Shown one piece after another: positions 1-5,814 of a stretch of DNA of 5,814 bases. The position numbers and the translations under genes are program-made. The stretch's first letter is position 1. Each line of letters opens with the position of its first letter. The notes beneath the pieces were generated by a model. The model did not search any database, was not told where the DNA came from, and worked only from the letters and a program-made list of their open reading frames with translations. The stretch lies in NCBI GenBank assembly GCA_019418195.1, contig DYCJ01000161.1, positions 1 through 5,814 on the forward strand, in the 5' to 3' direction. Source of the DNA: Clostridiales bacterium (GTDB taxonomy: Bacteria > Bacillota > Clostridia > Lachnospirales > Lachnospiraceae).

Positions 1-293
1 GTCTCAGAGGCAATCCGCCGCATAAGAACGGACTGATCGGGAAGATCCGGTATCTGGGCTATCAGGTCAGGATGATCATTCAGTCATTTTATCCGCTGAT
101 GCTCAATACGGCAAAGCGGTCCAGAACGACAGTTGAAGCGCTGGAACTCAGGGGATACCGCTATTCTATACAGAACCCTGAGGTAAAGAAGATGAAGCTG
201 TCCATGCTGAAAGTGACCCGGGCGGATATTATCTTCGTCTGTATCTCGCTGGTGTGGGTATGCATATGTGCCGGACTGTCTGTCGTATCATAA
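1..293 (+). CDS. EcfT-like energy-coupling factor transporter transmembrane protein (3' fragment)
   Basis: Only the C-terminal 96 residues are present; the reading frame (codons from base 3) is open to the window edge and stops with TAA at 291-293. EcfT is the membrane scaffold of ECF vitamin/metal uptake transporters. It couples a pair of ATPases to a substrate-binding S component through two Arg-Gly motifs on cytoplasmic coupling helices. Both appear to be here: LRG followed by NPPHKNG at the very start (bases 3-11), and ALELRGY at about 138-158, preceded by a basic helix (AKRSRTTVEA). The fragment ends with a hydrophobic helix (residues from ADIIFVCISL on), matching the last membrane segment of the family. 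The PHP gene starts 16 bases downstream, which suggests one operon; the ATPase genes would be expected upstream, outside the window. The substrate cannot be told from the T component. The family call is good; the exact system (dedicated CbiQ-type or shared EcfT) is open. Confidence 0.8.
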   Translation, partial: LRGNPPHKNGLIGKIRYLGYQVRMIIQSFYPLMLNTAKRSRTTVEALELRGYRYSIQNPEVKKMKLSMLKVTRADIIFVCISLVWVCICAGLSVVS

Positions 294-302
294 ATAGAAA
301 TC

Positions 303-309
303 AGGAAGG
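303..309 (+). promoter_or_regulatory. Shine-Dalgarno region of the PHP gene; start codon ambiguous
   Basis: AGGAAGG lies immediately before the ATG at 310, with a second in-frame ATG at 322. The AGGA at 303-306 is only 3 bases from the first ATG, while the AAGGA at 306-310 is 11 bases from the second. Neither spacing is ideal. The second start would give MKIDFHTH, the usual close-to-the-terminus placement of the first PHP motif, so 322 is a realistic alternative start. Confidence 0.5.
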
Positions 310-1119
310 ATGAGAAAAAACATGAAAATTGATTTTCACACACACGGGAAACTGGCAAAGAAGCTTCCCTTTTCAAAAGAATATACGGACTGGCTTTTCC
401 GGGAGGCACAGAAATCCGGGCTGGATGCCCTCTGTCTCACAGAACATTTCAATACTCTGGGGTTTCAGGAGGTATACCGGTATATATCCGGCCGGTGTAC
501 ACGAGAAGGCGATTCTCTTGTGACAGGGAGCGGATTCCGCATTTTTCCGGGGATGGAGACAGATATAGCAGAAGGCGGCCATACGCTGATCATCGGTCCC
601 ATGGAGTGCATCCTGGAGATGAACCGGCGTCTGGAACCGAATAAAGAGAAAGGAAAGTTCCTGACTTTTGAGAAGCTGGCGCAGATGGTGGAGGAGTACC
701 CGGTCATATTCGGTGCGGGACATCCGTACAGAGAAGGCGGACATATACCGGAACTTCCCCGGGAAATGCTTGAGAAATTCTTCTTCCTCGATGTAAACGG
801 CAAAGACCTTGCCAGAGACTGCGACGGCACATGGGAGAAGATGAGGGCGCTCTCCCGTAAGCTTGACCGCCCGCTGGTGGCAGGAAGTGACACCCATCAG
901 TCCTTCCAGTACGGCTGTGTCTGGAATGAATTCAGACAGACGGTGGATACGGTGCAGGATCTGGCGGCAGAGATCATAAAAGGCACATACGAGATCCGGA
1001 TGTCTGATTCACTTGCTTTTAAAGTAGAGTCGGCGGGAATCTTAAAGCGGGCGTTAAAAGAAATCGATGCGCTGGGCGGAGATTATGTGTCTGTACTTCT
1101 GAAAGGGGCAGAGATATAG
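310..1119 (+). CDS. PHP-domain metal-dependent phosphoesterase
   Basis: This 269-residue protein has the full set of PHP (polymerase and histidinol phosphatase) metal-binding motifs in order: DFHTH (residues 8-12, His10 and His12), TEH (44-46), GMET with Glu83, GGHT with His91, GHP with His138, and GSDTH with Asp194 and His196. These are the ligands that normally build a two- or three-metal centre in a TIM-like barrel, and none is missing, so the enzyme is probably active. Family members hydrolyse phosphomonoesters such as histidinol phosphate, or nucleotides; the substrate cannot be read from the sequence. No signal peptide or membrane segment is visible, so it should be cytoplasmic. The length fits a stand-alone PHP protein, with no polymerase or helix-hairpin-helix partner domain. 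The start at 310 is the longest form; Met5 at 322 is an alternative. It lies 16 bases after the EcfT-like gene and is followed at once by a terminator, so it is likely the last gene of that operon. Confidence 0.88.
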   Translation: MRKNMKIDFHTHGKLAKKLPFSKEYTDWLFREAQKSGLDALCLTEHFNTLGFQEVYRYISGRCTREGDSLVTGSGFRIFPGMETDIAEGGHTLIIGPMECILEMNRRLEPNKEKGKFLTFEKLAQMVEEYPVIFGAGHPYREGGHIPELPREMLEKFFFLDVNGKDLARDCDGTWEKMRALSRKLDRPLVAGSDTHQSFQYGCVWNEFRQTVDTVQDLAAEIIKGTYEIRMSDSLAFKVESAGILKRALKEIDALGGDYVSVLLKGAEI

Positions 1120-1120
1120 A

Positions 1121-1150
1121 ACGGAGATCCTATCTCGGGATCTCCGTTTT
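1121..1150 (+). terminator. Rho-independent terminator after the PHP gene, overlapping the convergent regulator gene
   Basis: A perfect 10-base-pair stem (1121-1130 with 1138-1147, arm ACGGAGATCC) with a 7-base loop is followed by a T-run (TTTT at 1147-1150, then ATAATGTTCTTTT). It begins 2 bases after the PHP stop codon. On the minus strand the same hairpin covers the stop codon (1130-1132) and last codons of the RpiR-type gene, but the bases after it on that strand (TCTATATCTC) form only a poor T-run. It is therefore strong rightward and probably weaker leftward. Confidence 0.85.
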
Positions 1151-1972
1151 ATAATGTTCTTTTAATTGATACAGGCAGTCCAGCTGTTCAGAAGATGTCT
1201 CTCCCAGTTTTGCCCCCAGCATTACTACAAGAGCATCGAGCAGAGCGGCGGGAGCTGCCATGGAATGATACTCCGACGGCTCGCCCCGGAAGACGAACAG
1301 CGGGATGACGGACTCCTGCTCCAGTGAATGATATAGCCGGCTTGTGAAAAAGATACATTGATAACCGGTCCGTTTTTGGTAATCCAAAAGTACGGCAGCC
1401 TCTTTCGGTGTTTTCTGGAAACCGAACAGGACTACCAAATCTTTATCTGTAAAGAAATTCATATATTCAAAAAGCTCCGAACTGCCGGCAGGGAGAAGAG
1501 TCACTCTCCTGCCGAAGCGGTTCAGGCGGAACCTGAGCAGCTCCGCCATGGAAACAGAGGCCCCTTTGGCATAAATATATATATTTTCAGCTTTAAGGAG
1601 TGCATCGGCTGCTTTATGCAGGCTTTCCAGGTCAAGAAATTCCAGAGTTTTTTCAATACAGTGCTGCTGGCGCCTGAGAAATCCGTCCGGTGTGGAGGCG
1701 GATTCACTTCCCAGTGTGAAACTGAGCTTTCCGGCAGGCGGGTTCTCTTCTGACAGGTGCCGGAGTACAGTACTTTTGAGTTCTTTGAAGTCATTATATC
1801 CGCAGTGCCTTGCAAAACGGGAGACTGTTGGCTCGGATGTGCCGATGCGCCGGGCGATGTCTCCAATACTCATGCGGATAAATTCCTGCGGGCTGGCAAT
1901 TATGTATTCGATAAGCTTTTTCTCTGTCTTCGTAAAATGTATGTCGGATTTTACAAAATAGATATCTGTCAT
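1130..1972 (-). CDS. MurR/RpiR-family transcriptional regulator (HTH + SIS domain)
   Basis: This 280-residue protein has the typical RpiR layout and length. An N-terminal helix-turn-helix domain occupies about residues 1-77, with the recognition region SIGDIARRIGTSEPTVSRFA (35-54) followed by GYNDFKELK. A linker leads to a C-terminal SIS domain (about 105-255), the fold that binds phosphosugars. The first SIS loop is recognisable (YAKGASVSMAELL, 134-146). The second loop, usually a Ser-rich SxSGxT element, reads LFGFQKTPKEA (182-192), so the ligand may be atypical or absent. The family controls sugar, amino-sugar or other catabolic genes in response to phosphorylated effectors. The start at 1972 is supported by AAAGAGG seven bases upstream. 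The gene converges on the PHP gene, with its stop inside the shared hairpin, and is divergent from the large ABC gene. Which of these, if any, it regulates is not shown. The family is well supported; the effector is unknown. Confidence 0.9.
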   Translation of the reverse strand: MTDIYFVKSDIHFTKTEKKLIEYIIASPQEFIRMSIGDIARRIGTSEPTVSRFARHCGYNDFKELKSTVLRHLSEENPPAGKLSFTLGSESASTPDGFLRRQQHCIEKTLEFLDLESLHKAADALLKAENIYIYAKGASVSMAELLRFRLNRFGRRVTLLPAGSSELFEYMNFFTDKDLVVLFGFQKTPKEAAVLLDYQKRTGYQCIFFTSRLYHSLEQESVIPLFVFRGEPSEYHSMAAPAALLDALVVMLGAKLGETSSEQLDCLYQLKEHYKTEIPR

Positions 1973-1979
1973 GTACAGG

Positions 1980-1986
1980 CCTCTTT
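1980..1986 (-). promoter_or_regulatory. Ribosome binding site of the RpiR-type gene
   Basis: On the minus strand AAAGAGG ends 7 bases before the ATG at 1970-1972. This is good spacing and fixes the start codon. Confidence 0.7.
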
Positions 1987-2008
1987 CATGAGTTCTTCTT
2001 TTGGTATC

Positions 2009-2047
2009 ATATCATAAAAATGAGAAGAAAGCGTAAAGAGATGATAT
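2009..2047. promoter_or_regulatory. Possible operator: 7-base inverted repeat in the divergent intergenic region
   Basis: ATATCAT (2009-2015) and its exact reverse complement ATGATAT (2041-2047) are separated by 25 bases, so the half-site centres are 32 bases apart, about three helical turns. The left copy lies in a doubled TATCAT element (2005-2015) that overlaps the candidate -10 box of the regulator gene. The right copy sits just upstream of the ABC gene promoter. This position suits an autoregulating RpiR-type protein, but the sequence is AT-rich and such a match can arise by chance. Confidence 0.25.
2011..2037 (-). promoter_or_regulatory. Candidate promoter for the RpiR-type gene (weak)
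   Basis: On the minus strand TATGAT (2011-2016) can serve as a -10 box, with TTTACG (2032-2037; 4 of 6 to TTGACA) as a -35 box, but the spacer is only 15 bases. A second overlapping TATGAT lies at 2006-2011. The -10 is reasonable and the -35 is poor, so this may depend on an activator or be misplaced. Confidence 0.35.
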
Positions 2048-2063
2048 AAAGTGTGTAAAACAT

Positions 2064-2092
2064 TCGACAAACACGGATATATTCGCTATAAT
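2064..2092 (+). promoter_or_regulatory. Sigma-A type promoter of the large ABC gene
   Basis: TCGACA (2064-2069; 5 of 6 to TTGACA) is followed after exactly 17 bases by a perfect TATAAT (2087-2092). Transcription would start near 2099, leaving a 5' leader of about 53 bases before the ATG at 2152. The leader is G-rich at 2102-2118, and I see no attenuator or riboswitch in it. Confidence 0.8.
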
Positions 2093-2137
2093 AACAGCAT
2101 TGAGGGTTAGGGGCGGGACCGGATCTTGGACGGAAGA

Positions 2138-2143
2138 AAGGAG
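2138..2143 (+). promoter_or_regulatory. Ribosome binding site of the ABC gene
   Basis: AAGGAG (within GAAAGGAGAG) ends 8 bases before the ATG at 2152 and decides that start. Confidence 0.85.
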
Positions 2144-2151
2144 AGACATAA

Positions 2152-5100
2152 ATGCTTCAGATCAGAGATATCTGTAAAGAGTACCGCACCGGCAGTCTGG
2201 TCCAGAAAGCACTGGAAAAAGTAAGTTTAAATCTGAGGGATAACGAATTTGTTGCGATTCTCGGCCCCAGCGGATCCGGGAAGACAACACTTCTTAATAT
2301 CATTGGAGGGCTGGACCGATACGATACGGGAGACCTTGTCATCAACGGAATTTCTACAAAAAAATATAAGGACAGAGACTGGGATTCATATCGAAATCAC
2401 ACGATCGGGTTTGTGTTTCAAAGTTACAACCTGATCCCCCATCAGACGATACTTGCCAATGTAGAGCTTGCGCTTACTATCTCGGGAGTGGGGAAGGCGG
2501 AGCGCAGACAGAAAGCAAGGGCAGCTTTGGAACAGGTAGGACTCGGGGAACAGATACACAAGAAGCCGAACCAGCTTTCAGGCGGACAGATGCAGAGAGT
2601 GGCCATTGCACGTGCCCTTGTCAATAATCCGGATATCCTGCTGGCGGATGAGCCTACAGGAGCACTGGACAGTGAAACAAGTATCCAGGTGATGGAACTG
2701 TTAAAAGAGGTGGCCAGAGACCGCCTTGTTGTAATGGTGACGCACAATCCGGAATTGGCGTATGAATATGCAAACCGTATTGTCAACCTGAAGGACGGGA
2801 AGATCATATCAGACAGCAATGAATATATCATTGCAGAGGAAGAAATGCAGGAGCCGGAACACAGGAACATGGGCAGAGCATCCATGTCTTTCCTGACGGC
2901 TCTGTCTTTGAGTTTTAACAATCTCAGGACAAAGAAGGCGAGGACTCTCCTGACATCATTTGCAGGTTCCATAGGCATTATCGGTATCGCACTGATCCTG
3001 TCGCTGTCTACCGGTGTCAATGCCTATATCCAGCAGGTGGAGGAAGAGACTCTCTCCGAATATCCTCTCCAGATCCAGAGTACGGGATTTGATTTTACAT
3101 CTATAATGGTGAGCGATGCAGGAGACGGAACGCAGGACAGTGAGGAAGAGCAGGGGGATGTCCATGTAGTGGAGATGGTGACGGATATGTTTTCCACAAT
3201 GGACTCCAATGACCTGAGATCACTTAAGACATTTCTGGACAGCGGGGACAGCGGGATTGAAAAGTATACCAATGCAGTAGAGTATTCTTATAACACGGAA
3301 CCGCTGATCTATAAGGAAAACGGCGAAGAAATCCGCCAGGTACACCCGGACCGCTCATTTGACTCCATGGGACCTGGAAGTTCGTCAAACACCAACAGTA
3401 TGATGTCCTCCATGATGAGTACAAACGTATTTTATGAGATGCCGGAGAATGAGCAGCTCTATGAAGGACAGTATGATATAAAGGCCGGACGCTGGCCCGA
3501 GAATTATAACGAATGTGTCCTGGTGCTGACTACGGGCGGAGGGATCAGTGATTTTATGCTCTATACTCTCGGACTGCGGGATCCGCTCGAACTTGACGAG
3601 ATGGTGGAGCAGTTTATAAATGAAGAAAATATCACTGTCCCGGAGGATATGGGAACCTATACGTATGATGATATCGTAGGGACTGTATTCCGTCTGGTAA
3701 ATCGTGCGGACTGCTATCAGTATGACAGCCAGTATAAGGTATGGACAGACAAATCCGGCGATAAAGCATACATGCAGAATCTTGTGGAAAACGGGGAAAA
3801 GCTGACGATTGTCGGAGTTGTACAGCCTTCGGAGGATGCCAGTGCGTCCGCGCTGAGCCCGGGGATCAACTATCCGGCGTCACTGACGGAGCATGTGGCC
3901 GAATATGCGGCGGCCTCGGAGATCGTAAAAGAACAATTGGCTGAACCTTCCGTCAATGTATTCACAGGAGAGAAATTCGGAGAGGAAAGTTCAGAGGACG
4001 GATTTGACACAGAGTCTCTCTTTACTGTGGATGAAGAAAAGCTTCAGGAAGCATTTGGTTTCGATGAGAGTGCCTTTTCCAATCTCGGGGATTCGCTCGA
4101 CTTTTCAGGATTGTTTGCGGATGCCGGCGGCTCGATCGATCTGTCCGGCATGACAGACCTCGGAAATATCCGGGTGGATCTGCCGGATCTGCCGTCCATG
4201 AGTATAGCGGAACTTCTGGGAAGTCTGGATCTGGACGTTTCTTCCGAGGGGTTCTCGGAAATGGCAGTGAGTCTGATGGAGGGATATCAGCAGTATGCGC
4301 AGGAACATCCGGAGGCGGATTACTCCGGGCTTGCCGGGGCATTTCAGGAGTATCTGGGTTCAGATGCGGCGCAGGAGACCCTGAAAGACAATATTGCTGA
4401 TATCATTCAGTCCGGAGAGGGGATCACCGTGACAGCGGATCAGCTCAGGGAGATGTTAAATGCCCTTATGTCCGGATTTCAGGATTTTGCGGCTGAGAAC
4501 GGATATACAGATCCGGAGAAATTTGACGAGTATCTGCAGGAGTATCTCAGAACAGAAGATGCGCAGGAAATCCTGAATGCTTATGCTGATAAGATATTTA
4601 ACGGTGTGATCGAAAATGTGGATATCTCTTCTGAACAGATCAGCAGACTTGCAGGTGAGCTCGCAGCGGGGTATCAGCAGTATGCCCGGGAAAACGGAGC
4701 ACCGGATCCGAGCCGTATGGGAGAGCATTTTATCGCGTATCTGGGTACGGCAGACGGACAGAAGAGACTGACAGACGGTCTTGCCGGAGCTGTGGATATG
4801 GCAGGGTTGGAAGAGCAGATTTCCGCTGGGGTTGAAAGCTACATGAGAACTGCCATGGGCTCTTATGGAAGTGCTATTGGAGATGCAGTGGAAAGCCAGA
4901 TATCATCCGCTATGCAGCAGATCATGAACCAGCTCGCCGGGGGCATGAGCGAAGCCATGGGGCAGGCCATGACACAGGTGGGAAGCAGTCTTGAAAATGC
5001 CATGCATATTGACGGAGATGCATTTGCAGACGCATTTCAGATGAATATGACAGGAGAAGAGCTGGCAGAACTGATGATGTCGATGAATTCCGGGCAGAGT

Positions 5101-5727
5101 GCATCGCTTGAAAACAATCTGAGAACACTGGGATATGTAGATTTTGCCGAGCCGGCAGGAATCAATATCTATCCGAAAGATTTCGAGAGCAAGGAAGAAG
5201 TAGTCAGGATACTTGATGATTACAATGCACGTATGGAGACAGAAGGAAATGACGAACAGGTGATCACTTATACGGATGTAGTGGGAACGCTGATGTCTTC
5301 CGTGACAGATATTATTGATATCATCAGTTATGTACTGATCGCATTCGTAGCGATCTCCTTGATCGTCTCTTCGATCATGATCGGAGTGATCACATATATC
5401 AGTGTGCTGGAACGCAAAAAAGAAATCGGTATTCTGCGTGCGATCGGGGCATCTAAAGGAAATATATCCCAGGTATTCAACGCAGAGACGTTCATCATAG
5501 GATTATGCGCCGGACTGCTGGGGATCGGGATATCGCTTCTGCTCCTTATTCCGGGCAATGCGCTTATCCACTTCCTGGCGGGGACTGATGAAGTGAGCGC
5601 GGTGCTTCCCGCTGCACCTGCCCTCGTGCTGATCGTTTTGAGTGTGATCCTGACGCTGATCGGAGGTCTGATCCCGTCAAGGAAAGCGGCAAAGAGTGAT
5701 CCGGTGACAGCACTGAGGACAGAATAA
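2152..5727 (+). CDS. Fused ABC transporter ATPase-permease, MacB/FtsX type, with very large extracytoplasmic domain
   Basis: This 1191-residue protein joins an ATPase to an FtsX-like permease. The ATPase (about 1-225) is intact: Walker A GPSGSGKT (38-45), Q-loop Gln90, signature LSGGQ (142-146), Walker B ILLADEP with Asp166/Glu167, D-loop ALDS (171-174) and switch His198. TM1 is at about 265-289; TM2 (about 1051-1083), TM3 (about 1113-1135) and TM4 (about 1151-1174) form the C-terminal permease core, including the conserved cytoplasmic stretch ERKKEIGILRAIGASKGNI (1087-1105). This is the type VII / mechanotransmission topology of MacB, LolCDE and BceAB. The extracytoplasmic part (about 290-1050) is around 760 residues, whereas MacB is about 650 residues in total. 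MacB-like elements remain at about 440-480 (AGRWPENYNECVLVL), 550-605 (IVGVVQPSEDA; NVFTG) and 985-1045. Between them lies an acidic, low-lysine insert with repeats. Likely roles are export of, or resistance to, peptides, lipids or drugs, or cell-envelope signalling; the substrate is unknown. The gene has its own promoter. Confidence 0.93.
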   Translation: MLQIRDICKEYRTGSLVQKALEKVSLNLRDNEFVAILGPSGSGKTTLLNIIGGLDRYDTGDLVINGISTKKYKDRDWDSYRNHTIGFVFQSYNLIPHQTILANVELALTISGVGKAERRQKARAALEQVGLGEQIHKKPNQLSGGQMQRVAIARALVNNPDILLADEPTGALDSETSIQVMELLKEVARDRLVVMVTHNPELAYEYANRIVNLKDGKIISDSNEYIIAEEEMQEPEHRNMGRASMSFLTALSLSFNNLRTKKARTLLTSFAGSIGIIGIALILSLSTGVNAYIQQVEEETLSEYPLQIQSTGFDFTSIMVSDAGDGTQDSEEEQGDVHVVEMVTDMFSTMDSNDLRSLKTFLDSGDSGIEKYTNAVEYSYNTEPLIYKENGEEIRQVHPDRSFDSMGPGSSSNTNSMMSSMMSTNVFYEMPENEQLYEGQYDIKAGRWPENYNECVLVLTTGGGISDFMLYTLGLRDPLELDEMVEQFINEENITVPEDMGTYTYDDIVGTVFRLVNRADCYQYDSQYKVWTDKSGDKAYMQNLVENGEKLTIVGVVQPSEDASASALSPGINYPASLTEHVAEYAAASEIVKEQLAEPSVNVFTGEKFGEESSEDGFDTESLFTVDEEKLQEAFGFDESAFSNLGDSLDFSGLFADAGGSIDLSGMTDLGNIRVDLPDLPSMSIAELLGSLDLDVSSEGFSEMAVSLMEGYQQYAQEHPEADYSGLAGAFQEYLGSDAAQETLKDNIADIIQSGEGITVTADQLREMLNALMSGFQDFAAENGYTDPEKFDEYLQEYLRTEDAQEILNAYADKIFNGVIENVDISSEQISRLAGELAAGYQQYARENGAPDPSRMGEHFIAYLGTADGQKRLTDGLAGAVDMAGLEEQISAGVESYMRTAMGSYGSAIGDAVESQISSAMQQIMNQLAGGMSEAMGQAMTQVGSSLENAMHIDGDAFADAFQMNMTGEELAELMMSMNSGQSASLENNLRTLGYVDFAEPAGINIYPKDFESKEEVVRILDDYNARMETEGNDEQVITYTDVVGTLMSSVTDIIDIISYVLIAFVAISLIVSSIMIGVITYISVLERKKEIGILRAIGASKGNISQVFNAETFIIGLCAGLLGIGISLLLLIPGNALIHFLAGTDEVSAVLPAAPALVLIVLSVILTLIGGLIPSRKAAKSDPVTALRTE
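4240..4797 (+). repeat. Three tandem 64-65-residue protein repeats inside the ABC gene
   Basis: Residues 697-760, 761-825 and 826-882 (starting at bases 4240, 4432 and 4627) align without gaps through their first halves. Each starts with S/T-x-(D/E), then a helix leading to GYQQYA, GFQDFA and GYQQYA (Gly711, Gly775, Gly840; spacings 64 and 65). Next comes an E-H/N turn, then a second helix with YL (734-735, 798-799, 863-864), then acidic-x-A/G-Q and a Leu. The core is roughly G-[YF]-Q-x-[YF]-A-x-E-[HN] ... Y-L-x-[ST]-x-[DG]-x-Q. At DNA level the first and third copies share a 14-base identity (TATCAGCAGTATGC), but the copies are otherwise well diverged, so this is an old protein repeat and not a recent DNA duplication. 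It is predicted mainly helical and extracytoplasmic. I do not recognise it as a named domain. Confidence 0.8.
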
Positions 5728-5782
5728 AAGCTGCATGAAAAAGCGGCAGAAAATGTTGTACAGAAGGAATGAAAGACATGGC

Positions 5783-5788
5783 AAGGAG
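5783..5788 (+). promoter_or_regulatory. Ribosome binding site of the gene starting at the right edge
   Basis: AAGGAG ends 7 bases before the ATG at 5796. This is the best Shine-Dalgarno spacing among three in-frame ATGs (5769, 5778, 5796). An AAGGA at 5764-5768 could instead serve the ATG at 5778. Confidence 0.6.
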
Positions 5789-5795
5789 AAGGACC

Positions 5796-5814
5796 ATGAG
5801 CCAGAATATTATTG
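5796..5814 (+). CDS. Start of an unidentified gene (5' fragment), possibly a regulator
   Basis: Only MSQNII plus one base is visible from the preferred start at 5796; the longer in-frame options read MARRRTMSQNII (5778) or MKDMARRRTMSQNII (5769). No terminator lies between the ABC stop at 5727 and this start, so read-through from the ABC promoter is likely. A short basic N-terminus followed by a polar-to-hydrophobic helix start resembles the opening of many TetR-family regulators, which often sit next to exporters. This is a guess from a dozen residues and should not be taken as a functional call. Confidence 0.45.

Noticed and set aside
373..897. Long minus-strand open frame (174 codons) opposite the PHP gene
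   Set aside because: It lies entirely antisense to a gene with all its family motifs, has a low-complexity non-family-like translation, and I saw no supporting start context.
1757..2017. Plus-strand open frame crossing the start of the RpiR-type gene into the intergenic region
   Set aside because: Most of it is antisense to the HTH-coding part of the regulator, and its translation matches nothing recognisable.
2099..2151. Riboswitch or leader attenuator in front of the ABC gene
   Set aside because: The leader is only about 53 bases, with no convincing stem plus T-run and no known aptamer motif.
2442..3020. Minus-strand open frame of 192 codons opposite the ATPase domain of the ABC gene
   Set aside because: It is antisense to the conserved ABC motifs (signature, Walker B), its Ser-rich translation is typical of a shadow frame, and it has no recognisable domain.
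4240..4797. Tandem repeats as a CRISPR array or recent DNA duplication
   Set aside because: The period is about 192-195 bases in frame inside a coding region, and the copies are diverged at DNA level and conserved mainly as protein.
5730..5747. Small hairpin GCTGC / GCGGC after the ABC stop codon as a terminator
   Set aside because: The stem is only 5 pairs with a G-T pair and an 8-base loop, and it is followed by AGAAAATG with no T-run.
5564..5797. Minus-strand open frame spanning the end of the ABC gene and the gap after it
   Set aside because: It overlaps the conserved TM4-coding region antisense, and the gap contains plus-strand Shine-Dalgarno signals for the next gene instead.

Overview
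The window looks like chromosomal DNA of a Gram-positive Firmicute, most likely a gut Clostridia / Lachnospiraceae relative. Purine-rich Shine-Dalgarno sites precede the genes and base composition is moderate by eye. The gene families fit as well: an ECF transporter T component, an RpiR-type regulator, and a very large fused ABC ATPase-FtsX permease of a kind common in that group. The taxonomic call is inference from style and families, not from a marker gene.

Left block (1-1150, + strand). The window opens inside the 3' end of an energy-coupling factor transmembrane gene (EcfT-like). Sixteen bases later comes a complete PHP-domain metal-dependent phosphoesterase gene, so the two are probably co-transcribed. 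A strong hairpin with a T-run (about 1121-1150) ends this unit.

Middle (1130-1972, - strand). A convergent MurR/RpiR-family regulator (N-terminal HTH plus C-terminal SIS domain) runs toward the PHP gene, and its last codons lie inside the shared terminator hairpin. The 179-base gap to its right (1973-2151) is a divergent control region. It holds a convincing sigma-A promoter for the rightward gene (TCGACA, 17 bases, TATAAT), a weaker candidate promoter for the regulator, and a 7-base inverted repeat that could be an operator.

Right block (2152-5814, + strand). One 1191-residue gene fills most of the window: an ABC exporter-type protein with the ATPase fused to a MacB/FtsX-like permease (ATPase - TM1 - huge extracytoplasmic domain - TM2-4). 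The extracytoplasmic part is about 760 residues, far larger than in MacB. It carries a roughly 380-residue insert with a 13-residue periodic strand-like motif, three tandem repeats of about 64-65 residues, and an Ala/Met/Gly-rich helical stretch. There is no terminator after it. A new reading frame with a good Shine-Dalgarno begins at the window edge, possibly a transcriptional regulator, but only a few codons are visible.

No CRISPR array, tRNA, rRNA, insertion sequence or recognisable defence system was seen. The most unusual content is the repeat-bearing insert in the ABC protein.
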